From assembly GCA_030653545.1 (NCBI GenBank), contig JAURZE010000033.1, positions 62,001 to 126,000 on the forward strand: 64,000 nt of DNA, in the 5' to 3' direction. Every line of letters starts with the position of its first letter. Positions within the stretch are counted from its first letter, which is position 1. The translations under genes and the position numbers were made by a program. Origin of the DNA: Nitrospira sp. Its GTDB lineage: Bacteria > Nitrospirota > Nitrospiria > Nitrospirales > Nitrospiraceae. A model generated the notes under the pieces. The model made no database searches. It was not told the origin of the DNA and worked only from the letters and a program-made list of their open reading frames with translations. Shown here piece by piece: positions 1 to 7,070 of this stretch.

Positions 1-1036
1 GCATCTGGCCGTCGCTAGAGCGTGTGACGAGCGACAGCTCCTCGCCCTTGTGCATCACTTTGAAGCGAGGGTCACGCATGCCGTCCTTACCGCCCATCGC
101 TTCGAGATCCTTCTTCCAGCTCTTGCCATAGGGCGGATTGGAGAGCATGAAGTCGAACTCCTGCGCCTGGAATGCGTCGTGCGAAAGCGTGGACCATTCC
201 GCGCCGCCGAAGATGTGGTCGGCACTCTCACCCTCGCCTTTGAGAAGCATATCCGCCTTGCAGACAGCGTATGTCTCGGGATTGATCTCCTGCCCATAGA
301 GCAAACAGGTGATCTGCTGCTTGCGCTTCTTGCCGATTGCCGTGAGCGTCTCTTCCCCCACGGTGAGCATGCCGCCGGTGCCACAGGCGCAGTCGTAAAG
401 CAGATACGTGCCAGACTTAAGCTGGTTCTCGATCGGCAGGAACACGAGGTTTGCCATCAAATGCACAGCATCACGCGGAGTCCAGTGCTGTCCAGCTTCC
501 TCGTTGTTGTCTTCATTGAACTTGAGGACCAACTCCTCGAATACCGTGCCCATCGCATGGTTGTCGATACCGGCCGGGGAGAGATCGATGTCGGGATCGA
601 GGAACTTGTTGATGAGCGTGGCTAGAGCATCACCTTTAGACAGCGTTTTCAGCTGATTGTGAAACTTGAAATTCTCGAGGATGTCCTGAACGTTTTGCGA
701 GAAGCCGTTAAGATAGTCCTCGAAGTCCGCGAGTAGCTGCTGCTGGTTTCCTCGGGACTTGAGATCGCGCAGAGTGAACTTCGATGTGTTGTAAAAAGCC
801 TGGCCAGCAGCCTCGCAGAGCGCCGCACGCTGCTCGGTGATGCGTGCCTTATCAAGCATCTTCTTGGTGTCCAGCACCTTTTGCTTGGTCGGCTCGAGCA
901 CCGCGTCCATGCGCCGGATGACGCACATCGGCAAGATCACGTCCGGGTACTTGCCCCGCTTGAACAAATCGCGGAGGACATCATCGGCGATACCCCAGAT
1001 AAACGAGACGATCTTGTTATGAGTTGCTTGGTCCAC
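1..1036 (-). CDS. hsdM: Type I restriction-modification DNA methyltransferase subunit M (3' end cut by window)
   Basis: This is the modification subunit of a type I restriction-modification system, which transfers methyl groups from SAM to adenine in the host recognition sequence. Translating the complement from the GTG at 1036 gives an uninterrupted frame to the window edge. It begins VDQATHNKIVSFIWG, the helical HsdM N-domain. The SAM-binding motif DCACGTGG lies near residue 213 and the catalytic NPPY motif near residue 300. GGAGTG stands about 10 nt before the GTG. About 345 residues are visible of the usual 500 or more. No hsdS or hsdR is visible; they would lie left of the window. The gene points away from the phage genes, so it may belong to a larger island of which the prophage is one end. 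The family assignment is firm; island membership is inferred. Confidence 0.93.
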   Translation of the reverse strand, partial: MDQATHNKIVSFIWGIADDVLRDLFKRGKYPDVILPMCVIRRMDAVLEPTKQKVLDTKKMLDKARITEQRAALCEAAGQAFYNTSKFTLRDLKSRGNQQQLLADFEDYLNGFSQNVQDILENFKFHNQLKTLSKGDALATLINKFLDPDIDLSPAGIDNHAMGTVFEELVLKFNEDNNEEAGQHWTPRDAVHLMANLVFLPIENQLKSGTYLLYDCACGTGGMLTVGEETLTAIGKKRKQQITCLLYGQEINPETYAVCKADMLLKGEGESADHIFGGAEWSTLSHDAFQAQEFDFMLSNPPYGKSWKKDLEAMGGKDGMRDPRFKVMHKGEELSLVTRSSDGQM

Positions 1037-1442
1037 TAGGGGGTGCACTCCTTTACTATCATCGGGTTACAACTGGTAATCGCAGCCGAGAATACCTCTT
1101 TCAACGCGAGAAAGCACCCCACCTTGAGAGGGGAAATATGACAGAAGGAACCCTTCAGAACCATCGGGCCGGTGTGCCTGGATAGGTTGCTTTATATAGA
1201 GCAATTTTTCGGCACCTTTTTCTCCATTTTTTGGCAACACGGTCTGAGCGCTGTCTCGTGTTCACCCGTCTCGTCTAATTCGTGTTCCTATTGTGTCTGC
1301 ATTGAACTTGCATCCCTCTCCGCCGCCGTTGCGTCAACTGCCCTAAACTGCCGCAAGCTGCCGCAAACTGCCTGATTCCCTTCACCCGCTCCAGACGGTA
1401 CGGTGAGCACCGTCACGAGCTTCACCGGAAGGAGACTGTCAC
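1037..1442. other. Intergenic region between hsdM and the phage genes; probable phage control or origin region
   Basis: No convincing gene is present. The region separates divergently transcribed hsdM (minus) and the phage early genes (plus). It holds four tandem 10-bp repeats near its right end (see 1336-1375) and AGGAG just before the 1443 start. No copy of the tRNA-Lys 3' end, which would mark the left attachment site, could be seen here. Confidence 0.5.
1336..1375 (+). repeat. Four tandem 10-bp iteron-like repeats (consensus AACTGCCGCA)
   Basis: Four consecutive 10-bp units are visible: AACTGCCCTA, AACTGCCGCA, AGCTGCCGCA and AACTGCCTGA. They end about 70 bp before the first phage gene, a HTH protein, and about 360 bp before rep. 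A 10-bp period puts each unit on the same face of the helix, as expected for a repressor or Rep binding array. The role is inferred from position. Confidence 0.6.
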
Positions 1443-1736
1443 ATGAAGCGCACGTTGTTATCCGTCAAGGAGCTGGCTCAGGAGTTGGGCATCAGTCCGG
1501 ACTCGGTGTACCGCGCCTATCGGTCGGGAGAAATCCCGGGGGCACAAATCGCTCGGACGATCCGCTTCAACTTGGCGCAGGTCTGTCGGGCTATGGAGAA
1601 GCGGGCCAAGGCTATGCCGAACAGTCACTGTACGAAGCGCGCGACCGGCGGCGTGAGCCGACGGCGCGGCGCGACCAGCCCCCGTACAGTAAAACGGGGG
1701 CGGAATTTCCAAGATACCCCGAGGAGGAATCAATGA
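1443..1736 (+). CDS. Helix-turn-helix DNA-binding protein (phage regulator)
   Basis: A 97-residue basic protein with an N-terminal excisionase/MerR-type helix-turn-helix. Residues about 5-45 read VKELAQELGISPDSVYRAYR and then IPGAQIARTIRF, the form of HTH_17 domains that bind DNA through a winged helix. The C-terminal half is very rich in arginine and probably disordered. AAGGAGA precedes the ATG. The TGA stop overlaps the ATG of rep (ATGA at 1733), so the two genes are translationally coupled. It probably regulates or assists phage replication, perhaps acting on the tandem repeats just upstream. It resembles the HTH at 7314, so either could be the excisionase. Confidence 0.75.
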   Translation: MKRTLLSVKELAQELGISPDSVYRAYRSGEIPGAQIARTIRFNLAQVCRAMEKRAKAMPNSHCTKRATGGVSRRRGATSPRTVKRGRNFQDTPRRNQ

Positions 1737-2770
1737 GTCTCTGGACCTGTGTGATCGGCTGGTTTCGCTTTACGGTGCCCGATGCCACCGTCGATGAAAT
1801 TATTGCTCTCATCGGTGGGGAGTGGATCAAGGATCAGAAGGGCTTCCAGGGCTATACCCAAGCCTGGCTCTCCCGAGGCCATACCGGGGGGCTCGGCCGG
1901 ATTGGCACCGGAGCCAAACGGGCTCCACGAGAAGTGCACGTGGATCTGTCGCAAGAACTCATCAGTGGCTGGACCTATGACCAGTTCAAACGCGTGGCTA
2001 CGTGGGTTATTTCGAAACAAGGCCACTTTGGTCGAATTGACGTGGCTCTGGATGATCGCACGGGCGTGATCGATATCGATCGGATCTATGCGTCGGTCGT
2101 GGCAGGTAACTGCGTGTCGCACTTTCGGAAATCGCGGTTGATCTCAGGCCATGAGCTTGGTTCAGGCTCCGACACCGGCAAAACCATCGGTCTGGGGTCT
2201 CGGCAGTCGGATACCTATCTGCGGATCTACGACAAAGCGGCGGAGCAACGCGCCAAAGACAAACCTGTGGAAGGGGCGTGGATTCGGTGGGAAATGGAGT
2301 GGAAAGCGGAACGGGCGGCGGCTGTCGGGATGGCTCTCTCGGGCCTCGATCAGGACTCGTTTCAGAAATACATCGTCGGGGTGTTCCGGAGTGCCGTGGA
2401 TTTCCGCGACTGCACGCGTGACGACGATCCGAAAGATCGCTACTACGCGCCACTCTTGGATTGGTGGCAGGTCCTCACCGAAGGCATGCAGCGCGCGAAG
2501 CTCGAAATTGCGAAGTCCGTGAAGAAGATCGAAGACGTGAAGCGGTGGGCAGAAAAGAGTCTCTCTCCCATGTTGGGACTGTTGTGTGCTCATCCGGAAG
2601 CGGGCGAACGCTGGTTAGTCAAAACAATTGTCGAGGGAGTCGAACGATGGCGCGCCAAACATCTGGCCCTCTTAACGAGCGGTCGAGAAGCCCAGAAGGC
2701 CAAGAAGAAGATCCGGTGGTGGAATCCCAGAGACGGATTCTCTGCGGCGTATGCCACACCGGGTATCTGA
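1733..2770 (+). CDS. Phage replication initiation protein (Rep_trans/RstA-type)
   Basis: A 345-residue protein expected to nick the double-stranded origin and start rolling-circle replication of the phage genome. Motifs of the replication initiation factor family (PF02486 type) are visible. They are a hydrophobic strand with RIDVALDD in the middle, then TYLRIYDKAAEQ, then WIRWEMEWKAERA, where R and E residues alternate with the basic helix. The reading frame stays open for 110 codons upstream. The ATG at 1733 is preferred because GAGGAGG precedes it and it overlaps the stop of the HTH gene by 4 nt. Its 3' end overlaps the small zinc-ribbon gene at 2647. The catalytic tyrosine was not assigned. 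Confidence 0.8.
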   Translation: MSLWTCVIGWFRFTVPDATVDEIIALIGGEWIKDQKGFQGYTQAWLSRGHTGGLGRIGTGAKRAPREVHVDLSQELISGWTYDQFKRVATWVISKQGHFGRIDVALDDRTGVIDIDRIYASVVAGNCVSHFRKSRLISGHELGSGSDTGKTIGLGSRQSDTYLRIYDKAAEQRAKDKPVEGAWIRWEMEWKAERAAAVGMALSGLDQDSFQKYIVGVFRSAVDFRDCTRDDDPKDRYYAPLLDWWQVLTEGMQRAKLEIAKSVKKIEDVKRWAEKSLSPMLGLLCAHPEAGERWLVKTIVEGVERWRAKHLALLTSGREAQKAKKKIRWWNPRDGFSAAYATPGI

Positions 2771-2880
2771 AGCTCTACATGTGCGGGCCGCGGTTGCGTG
2801 GCCGGTGTCGGAGTTGTCAGGCGGTCTGGGTGTTTTTGTGGTCCTGCTTCAAGCGGGGCTGGTTTCAGTGGTCCAACTAA
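2647..2880 (+). CDS. Small zinc-ribbon protein nested at the 3' end of rep
   Basis: This 77-residue ORF starts inside rep in another frame and runs past its stop. GAGGGAG lies just before the ATG. The second half holds four cysteines in two pairs, CGVC and, 14 residues later, CRSC, a compact zinc ribbon, followed by an aromatic-rich tail. The layout resembles Com-like zinc-ribbon regulators of phage Mu and relatives, but this is only a resemblance. It sits between rep and the ssDNA-binding gene in the same operon. The first 30 residues lie wholly in the rep overlap and are of low complexity, so the true start could be later. Confidence 0.55.
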   Translation: MARQTSGPLNERSRSPEGQEEDPVVESQRRILCGVCHTGYLKLYMCGPRLRGRCRSCQAVWVFLWSCFKRGWFQWSN

Positions 2881-2899
2881 TCACAGGGAGGAGTCGATC

Positions 2900-3199
2900 A
2901 TGTCGAAGTTCGTGGCCAATTGTGTGGTGATGGGGGTGAAGGCAAGACCGAGTCAGGATGGGAAACGCATCTTTCGGAACGCCGTGCTCTATTTCGAGGA
3001 AGACACGACCACGCTCGAAGCGAGTGTCTCCGATGAGCACGAGGCGCTCTACAGGCTGATGGACGCCAACAAGATGAAGCTGGCGCACGTGACCATCAAT
3101 CTGCGGGAGTACAAGGGGCAACGCTTTCTGGATGTGACGGGGTATCAACCGATCACTGGGGCGGCCTCGGCTCCTGGCAAGGAGACTGCCAAGGCGTAA
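2900..3199 (+). CDS. Phage single-stranded DNA-binding protein (gene V-like)
   Basis: A 99-residue protein placed exactly where filamentous phages encode the protein that coats single-stranded progeny DNA and stops further duplex synthesis. The sequence suggests a small all-beta fold: MSKFVANCVVMGVKARPS, then RNAVLYFEEDTTTLEASV, then MKLAHVTINLREYKGQRFLD. It ends in a short flexible tail. The frame is open upstream, but the ATG at 2900 has a good GGGAGG site 10 nt before it. Assignment rests on size, fold pattern and synteny rather than a recognised signature, so an unrelated DNA-binding role is possible. Confidence 0.65.
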   Translation: MSKFVANCVVMGVKARPSQDGKRIFRNAVLYFEEDTTTLEASVSDEHEALYRLMDANKMKLAHVTINLREYKGQRFLDVTGYQPITGAASAPGKETAKA

Positions 3200-3211
3200 G
3201 AGGATGAGGCA

Positions 3212-3307
3212 ATGGTCTGGACTGTCTTAACTGTCTCGGAGCAACTCACGTGGGCGATGTTTTTCGTCTGTACATTCCTGGTTGGCCTGTCTGTCGGGCG
3301 GCGCTAA
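3212..3307 (+). CDS. Tiny membrane protein, pVII/pIX-like minor coat candidate
   Basis: A 31-residue ORF too short for most gene callers. It reads MVWTVLTVSEQLTW, then a single hydrophobic helix AMFFVCTFLVGLSV, then a GRR basic end. Filamentous phage pVII and pIX are 32-33 residues with one membrane helix, and they lie between the ssDNA-binding gene and the coat genes, as here. AGGATGAGG precedes the ATG. It begins 12 nt after the ssDNA-binding gene and overlaps the proposed pIII start by 58 nt. It probably caps the virion tip. Confidence 0.55.
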   Translation: MVWTVLTVSEQLTWAMFFVCTFLVGLSVGRR

Positions 3308-4530
3308 GCCTCTCGGCATACCTGGGGTTCATCGCGGTGCTGGGGATCATGCTCTGTGTGACCCCGGCACAGGCCTTGGTTTCGACGACGGGCCATGCTC
3401 GGATTGCCTCGCAATCGGCGATGAATGCCCTGAACGTGGCCAAACGGTCGCTCGCCGTGCAATCCATTGGGTCGGCCATTGCCAGTTCAGGGTCCGGGGC
3501 CTCGGTCGCTGCTCGTATTGTCGCTAGTGGAGTGGGATGGCCGGCTATTGGGATCGCGGCAGGACTCGTGGTCGCGCAGTACTTCTGGAATCAGCAGCAA
3601 GTGGCCGACATCAAGAGTCAGGCGGGTGATCCTGGTCCGGTGTCGGCTGGGGCGAATCCGATGCCGGCCGGCACCATCATTCAACCCTGCCCAGGCACGG
3701 CCGGCTGTCTCCCGAACACCGATCAGAAACTCACGGCTCCCTCACCGCAACCGCCGCCCAGCCCGGGCTGCTCGTCGCAAATCTTTACCTCGTCTCCGCT
3801 GCCCGCTGGCTGGGCCGGCTGGTACTCGGAACCGGGTGTGCCCAATACCTGTGTGGCCTATCACAACATCGGGCAACCGAATCCCGCGACGCAAGCCCCG
3901 GCCAGTCCCCCGACGCCCCAAGACATCACGGACTACCTCGGGGGCTTGCCGGCCAGTGATCCGAACAGCGTGGAATCGAACTTCGATCAGGTGGGGGCCG
4001 GCGTGTCGCCCACCTCGGCTGAGACGGTCGTGGAGTTTCCGATCAATTCCACCGAACTACAAACCCAAGTGGTCCCGGCGTCCTCTGTATCACCGACCGA
4101 TACCGTGCTGGATCCCTCGGCAGAACCAGAGGCAGGGCCAGTGAGCACCACGGAAACGCAGACTTCGACCACCACGACCACCACGACGACGAATCCCGAT
4201 GGGTCAACGACGACACAAGAAGACACAACGACTGTATCTGAATGTTCTGCCCGGCAGCACGATAGTCGGACGTTAGGCACGATTCTCCAAACCCATATCG
4301 AGAACTGGAGAGGGTCGGGGATTGCGGGGGCCTTGTCCACGCTCCAGCTGCTCACCTGGCCCAGCGCCTCGCCCACGTACACCTTAAATAGTGGCCTGCT
4401 GGGCACCTTCTCGTTCGATTTCACGGCCTGGAACGGGATCTTGCTCGCGCTGCGCTCGTTAATCATTGCCGGGGCGTCCTTCGCGGCCTATCGGATCATC
4501 TTTGTCGGCGGATCAGCGGGGGCAGACTAA
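3250..4530 (+). CDS. Minor coat / adsorption protein (pIII-like)
   Basis: A 426-residue exported protein likely to form the receptor-binding tip of the virion. A signal peptide ends at about residue 42 (LGIMLCVTPAQA, cleavage before LVST). A glycine/alanine-rich segment follows, then a long proline-, serine- and threonine-rich linker. Around residues 300-325 there is a run of eight threonines and TTTQEDTTT, comparable to the flexible linkers of pIII. The last 35 residues contain the membrane anchor (GILLALRSLIIAGASFAAY). The GTG at 3250 is the only start that preserves the signal peptide, though it overlaps the small gene upstream. The stop TAA overlaps the ATG of the next gene. Function is inferred from architecture and synteny. 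Confidence 0.7.
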   Translation: MGDVFRLYIPGWPVCRAALSLSAYLGFIAVLGIMLCVTPAQALVSTTGHARIASQSAMNALNVAKRSLAVQSIGSAIASSGSGASVAARIVASGVGWPAIGIAAGLVVAQYFWNQQQVADIKSQAGDPGPVSAGANPMPAGTIIQPCPGTAGCLPNTDQKLTAPSPQPPPSPGCSSQIFTSSPLPAGWAGWYSEPGVPNTCVAYHNIGQPNPATQAPASPPTPQDITDYLGGLPASDPNSVESNFDQVGAGVSPTSAETVVEFPINSTELQTQVVPASSVSPTDTVLDPSAEPEAGPVSTTETQTSTTTTTTTTNPDGSTTTQEDTTTVSECSARQHDSRTLGTILQTHIENWRGSGIAGALSTLQLLTWPSASPTYTLNSGLLGTFSFDFTAWNGILLALRSLIIAGASFAAYRIIFVGGSAGAD

Positions 4531-4805
4531 TGGCGGCCATTCTGAATGCCATTCTGTGCTGGCTGCGCGACTTCTTCGGCACCTTGAACGATATCGTGCT
4601 GGACAGTTGGGACTCGGTCTTAGGACCGGCCGATACCATCCTGGCCTCGCTTGGCACCGGCTCACTCTCGACGCCACTGATTCCCGATCAATACGCCTGG
4701 TTGCTCGGGGCCACGGGCATGGCGCAAGCCCTGGCGATTGTGGCCGGGGCGATGCTGACACGCTTTGTCCTGCAATCGGTGCCATTTGTGCGGTGGGGAT
4801 CATGA
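4530..4805 (+). CDS. Minor coat protein (pVI-like, DUF2523-type)
   Basis: A 91-residue hydrophobic protein with an N-terminal helix (AAILNAILCWLRDFFGTL) and a C-terminal membrane segment (AWLLGATGMAQALAIVAGAML). Small proteins of this pattern directly before zot are the pVI/DUF2523 minor coat proteins that hold pIII on the virion end. It overlaps pIII by one base (TAATG) and zot by four (ATGA), so the three are translated as a coupled unit. The identification comes mainly from position, size and hydrophobicity. Confidence 0.7.
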   Translation: MAAILNAILCWLRDFFGTLNDIVLDSWDSVLGPADTILASLGTGSLSTPLIPDQYAWLLGATGMAQALAIVAGAMLTRFVLQSVPFVRWGS

Positions 4806-5935
4806 TCGAAATGCTCGAAGGCGTCCCAGGGTCAGGCAAGTCGTACCACGCGGTGGCCGAAAAACTGGTGCCGTGGTTGCGGGCTGGCCGGCGGTTGTAT
4901 GTCGCCATCGACGGCATTTATCTGGACCGGCTCGCGGCCTTTGAGAACCGAACTATTGAGGACCTGCACAAACAACTGACCTGTTGGGTGACGAAAGACG
5001 ACGTGTTGGAGGGTCTTCTGACGGTCGAACCCGGCGCGGCCGTCTTGATTGATGAAGCGCAAACGATCTTTCGGTCGAAGGAAAAGCTCTCGCCCGAGTT
5101 GCTTCGCTGGCTCGAAACGCATCGGCACCGGGGGAACGATGTGGTGCTGATGGTGCAAGCGGCCGCGCAATGTACGTTAGGTGTCTTACGGTTGGTCGAA
5201 GTCACCACGAAGTTCCGACGGCTGGATCGGTTCGGGTTGAAGGGGCGCTATCAAGCGATGGTCCGGGGGAATCCGGAAGAAACCGAGACGATCCGGATGT
5301 ACACCGGTCGGTATCAGCCAGCGCTCTATGCCTATTACTCGTCGTACTCCAGCGCGGCAGTGCGGGAGCAGACGCGAACTGGCTCCATCTTCAAATCGCC
5401 CACGGTGGTGCTCGGGGTGCTTGGCTTGTGTCTCGCAGGAGCCTGGTTTGCCGGGGGGCGGTGGCTGTCCGCAGGACCCGTCGCATCGGCGCCTCGTCCT
5501 TCCGTCGTCGCGGTCGAGATCCCGCGCGCGCCTCTTCGAGCAAGCGCCTCAGAAATGATTCCTGCTTCCGATCCTGACGACGTGGTGCCCGAACCGGTGC
5601 GAATCGTCGGCGGGATGGAATTTGACGAGGATGCAGAAAACTCGTGGCGGTGGATTTCAGACACGGGAGAGATCTTCACGGAAGACGAACTGCTGGTCCG
5701 CACCAACTTTCATGTCGAATCCGTCTGGGTGCATGGGACCAGAAGAGTCCAGGGATCCGGCGTGATCTGGGGCGGGAGACCGGCACCAATCCAAGAATCC
5801 ACCGGCCTGGCGTCGGCGGTGCCAGCAGAGCTGCGGACCATTCCAACCGGGCCCGCGCTAGGAGGATCTGAGTCACTCTCGTTTGTGAATCCGAATGCGA
5901 AAGATTTGCTCGTGACGCCACCGGATCTCAGATAG
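4802..5935 (+). CDS. zot: Phage assembly ATPase pI (Zot family)
   Basis: A 377-residue inner-membrane ATPase that drives extrusion of the virion. Walker A GVPGSGKS lies at residues 7-14 and Walker B VLIDEAQ at 81-87. These are followed by LETHRHRGNDVVLMVQAA, which matches the conserved core of the Zot family. One membrane helix at about 200-219 (TVVLGVLGLCLAGAWFAGG) puts the ATPase in the cytoplasm and about 150 residues in the periplasm. The periplasmic part normally meets the pIV secretin, which is not encoded here. The frame is open for 112 codons upstream, but ATG 4802 is chosen for its ATGA overlap with the pVI-like gene. This is the best marker that the element is an inovirus. Confidence 0.92.
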   Translation: MIEMLEGVPGSGKSYHAVAEKLVPWLRAGRRLYVAIDGIYLDRLAAFENRTIEDLHKQLTCWVTKDDVLEGLLTVEPGAAVLIDEAQTIFRSKEKLSPELLRWLETHRHRGNDVVLMVQAAAQCTLGVLRLVEVTTKFRRLDRFGLKGRYQAMVRGNPEETETIRMYTGRYQPALYAYYSSYSSAAVREQTRTGSIFKSPTVVLGVLGLCLAGAWFAGGRWLSAGPVASAPRPSVVAVEIPRAPLRASASEMIPASDPDDVVPEPVRIVGGMEFDEDAENSWRWISDTGEIFTEDELLVRTNFHVESVWVHGTRRVQGSGVIWGGRPAPIQESTGLASAVPAELRTIPTGPALGGSESLSFVNPNAKDLLVTPPDLR

Positions 5936-5963
5936 GCAGCGCAGAGAGGAGAGGTACACGCGG

Positions 5964-6068
5964 ATGGATCAAGCGGCACTCGATACAGTCGTCTACTTTG
6001 CCGGCGCGTTTTTCCTGGGTGGTTTTACGGTGGGGCTGATTGTGAAGTTTCTGATGGGGCAACTTTAA
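5964..6068 (+). CDS. Tiny membrane protein, second pVII/pIX-like candidate
   Basis: A 34-residue ORF: MDQAALDTVVYFAGAF, then a helix FLGGFTVGLIVKFLM, ending GQL. GAGAGGAGAGG lies just before the ATG. It sits between zot and the major coat gene with the same orientation, and its stop is 21 nt before the coat protein ATG. Size and single membrane helix fit a virion-end protein. No signature exists for such a short sequence. Confidence 0.55.
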   Translation: MDQAALDTVVYFAGAFFLGGFTVGLIVKFLMGQL

Positions 6069-6072
6069 CCAG

Positions 6073-6084
6073 AAAGGAGGTGAT
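6073..6084 (+). promoter_or_regulatory. Very strong ribosome binding site of the coat protein gene
   Basis: AAAGGAGGTGAT is a 12-base perfect complement of the conserved bacterial 16S rRNA 3' end. It stands 5 nt before the ATG at 6090. Other genes in this window have 4-7 matched bases. Such a site fits a gene that must be translated thousands of times per virion. Confidence 0.85.
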
Positions 6085-6089
6085 GACCA

Positions 6090-6299
6090 ATGTTGAAGAA
6101 ACTGTCTTGGGGCCTGGCGGCCTTGAGTGCGGTCCTGCTGAACGCCGGAGTCTCAATGGCTCAGGTGTTCCCGGTGGATGCGGCGACCACGACTACGATT
6201 ACCAGCGTGAAAGCTGACATCGTAGCCTGGGGCGTGGTGTTCATCGGCGTCGCGTTGACGATTTTCGCGTACAAGCGCGTAAAGTCGCTGGTGCGGTAG
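6090..6299 (+). CDS. Major coat protein precursor (pVIII-like)
   Basis: A 69-residue precursor with the classical plan of filamentous phage major coat proteins. The signal peptide is MLKKLSWGLAALSAVLLNAG and ends at SMAQ (about residue 25). A short hydrophilic N-terminal part follows (VFPVDAATTTTITS). Then comes one membrane helix (IVAWGVVFIGVALTIFAY) and a basic C-terminus (KRVKSLVR) that would contact the DNA. The mature protein would be about 44-45 residues, close to pVIII of other inoviruses. It has the strongest ribosome site of the window. A hairpin follows the gene at 6316-6339. Confidence 0.88.
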   Translation: MLKKLSWGLAALSAVLLNAGVSMAQVFPVDAATTTTITSVKADIVAWGVVFIGVALTIFAYKRVKSLVR

Positions 6300-6315
6300 G
6301 GGCACAGTGAGAGTG

Positions 6316-6339
6316 GCTCCTGCAACGCGTGGCAGGGGC
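6316..6339 (+). terminator. Hairpin after the coat protein gene
   Basis: GCTCCTGC and GCAGGGGC form an 8-bp stem with one G-T pair and an 8-base loop. No T-run follows, so it is at best a partial or Rho-assisted terminator, or an mRNA-stabilising end. Filamentous phages often terminate right after gene VIII. Confidence 0.4.
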
Positions 6340-6367
6340 TGCTCGTCTGAATCAGAAGGAGGCAGCC

Positions 6368-6511
6368 ATGGCCTGGGCGACAGTGGCCACGGATTTACAT
6401 CAATTAGGGACAGTGCTCTCGGCGGATCTCATCGGGTGGGGCGCGGCCGTCATTGGAGTGGCGCTCACGGCCTCAGCGGTCGTGTGGGTCTTACGGTTGA
6501 TCCGGGCCTAG
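6368..6511 (+). CDS. Second coat-like small membrane protein
   Basis: A 47-residue protein MAWATVATDLHQLGTVLSAD followed by a helix LIGWGAAVIGVALTASAVVW and the basic end VLRLIRA. It resembles the mature part of the upstream coat protein (compare WGVVFIGVALTIFAY with WGAAVIGVALTASAVV) but has no signal peptide. AAGGAGG lies 7 nt before the ATG at 6368, which is preferred over the ATG at 6329. It may be a second structural subunit or a coat paralog inserted without signal-peptidase processing. The role is inferred. Confidence 0.6.
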   Translation: MAWATVATDLHQLGTVLSADLIGWGAAVIGVALTASAVVWVLRLIRA

Positions 6512-6536
6512 GCGAGACCCGGATCGATTCCCGACC

Positions 6537-7046
6537 TCAGCCGCCGGGCCAGCCTTGATCGGCGAAGCTGTAATAGCTCTCTCCAAGAATGAGATGGTCG
6601 AGGAGCATGATCCCCAGCAGCTCGGCTCCTGCTCGCAGCCGTGTCGTCAGCGCGAGGTCTTCCCGGCTCGGCATCACGTCTCCGGACGGATGATTATGGG
6701 CACAGAGCCAGGCGGCGGCATTCATCAGAATGAGCGGTTTCAGGACTTCTCGGGGATGGACGATGGAGAGTGAGAGCGAGCCGATGGACACGATATTGAT
6801 CCCGATCAGGCGATGTTTCGCATCCAGGCCACAGACGACGAACTGCTCCCGGTCCAGGCCGTCAAAGCAGGGCCTGAGGACGGCGGCGGCTTCGGTCGAG
6901 GTGTGGATCGGCATCGACGACAGGGAACCCGAGTCCTCACACACCAGGGCGACACGATACCGAGGCACCCGATACGGCAACGCTGGCCGACCGGCCTTCA
7001 CCAGCCGTTTCGGCTTGACTGGAATCTGTTCTGAGTCTTGATTCAT
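6537..7046 (-). CDS. RadC-like JAB-domain protein encoded against the phage operon
   Basis: A 169-residue protein of the RadC/JAB1-MPN metalloprotease-like family. The signature HNHPSGDVMPSREDLALT near residue 120 supplies the HxH and D zinc ligands; LLDHLILGESYYSF closes the domain. It lacks the N-terminal helix-hairpin-helix of chromosomal RadC, as is usual for mobile-element copies. AAGGAGG stands 7 nt before the ATG at 7046; the longer frame upstream is rejected because it is low-complexity and lacks a ribosome site. It is the only phage gene on the minus strand, and a hairpin lies just before its ribosome site. RadC-like proteins are common in mobile elements; their molecular role is unsettled. 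Confidence 0.85.
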   Translation of the reverse strand: MNQDSEQIPVKPKRLVKAGRPALPYRVPRYRVALVCEDSGSLSSMPIHTSTEAAAVLRPCFDGLDREQFVVCGLDAKHRLIGINIVSIGSLSLSIVHPREVLKPLILMNAAAWLCAHNHPSGDVMPSREDLALTTRLRAGAELLGIMLLDHLILGESYYSFADQGWPGG

Positions 7047-7070
7047 CCGAATCCTCCTTGAAAAATTGTT

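Noticed and set aside
50..656. Plus-strand ORFs opposite hsdM
   Set aside because: They are antisense shadows: the minus strand encodes an uninterrupted HsdM with SAM and NPPY motifs.
1336..1375. CRISPR array
   Set aside because: Units are 10 bp, directly tandem, without spacers.
1403..1732. 110-codon upstream extension of rep
   Set aside because: It overlaps the HTH gene in another frame; the ATG at 1733 has a strong ribosome site and an ATGA overlap.
3467..4144. Arginine/proline-rich 225-codon ORF inside the pIII-like gene
   Set aside because: Frame shadow of the pIII gene with no ribosome site and biased composition.
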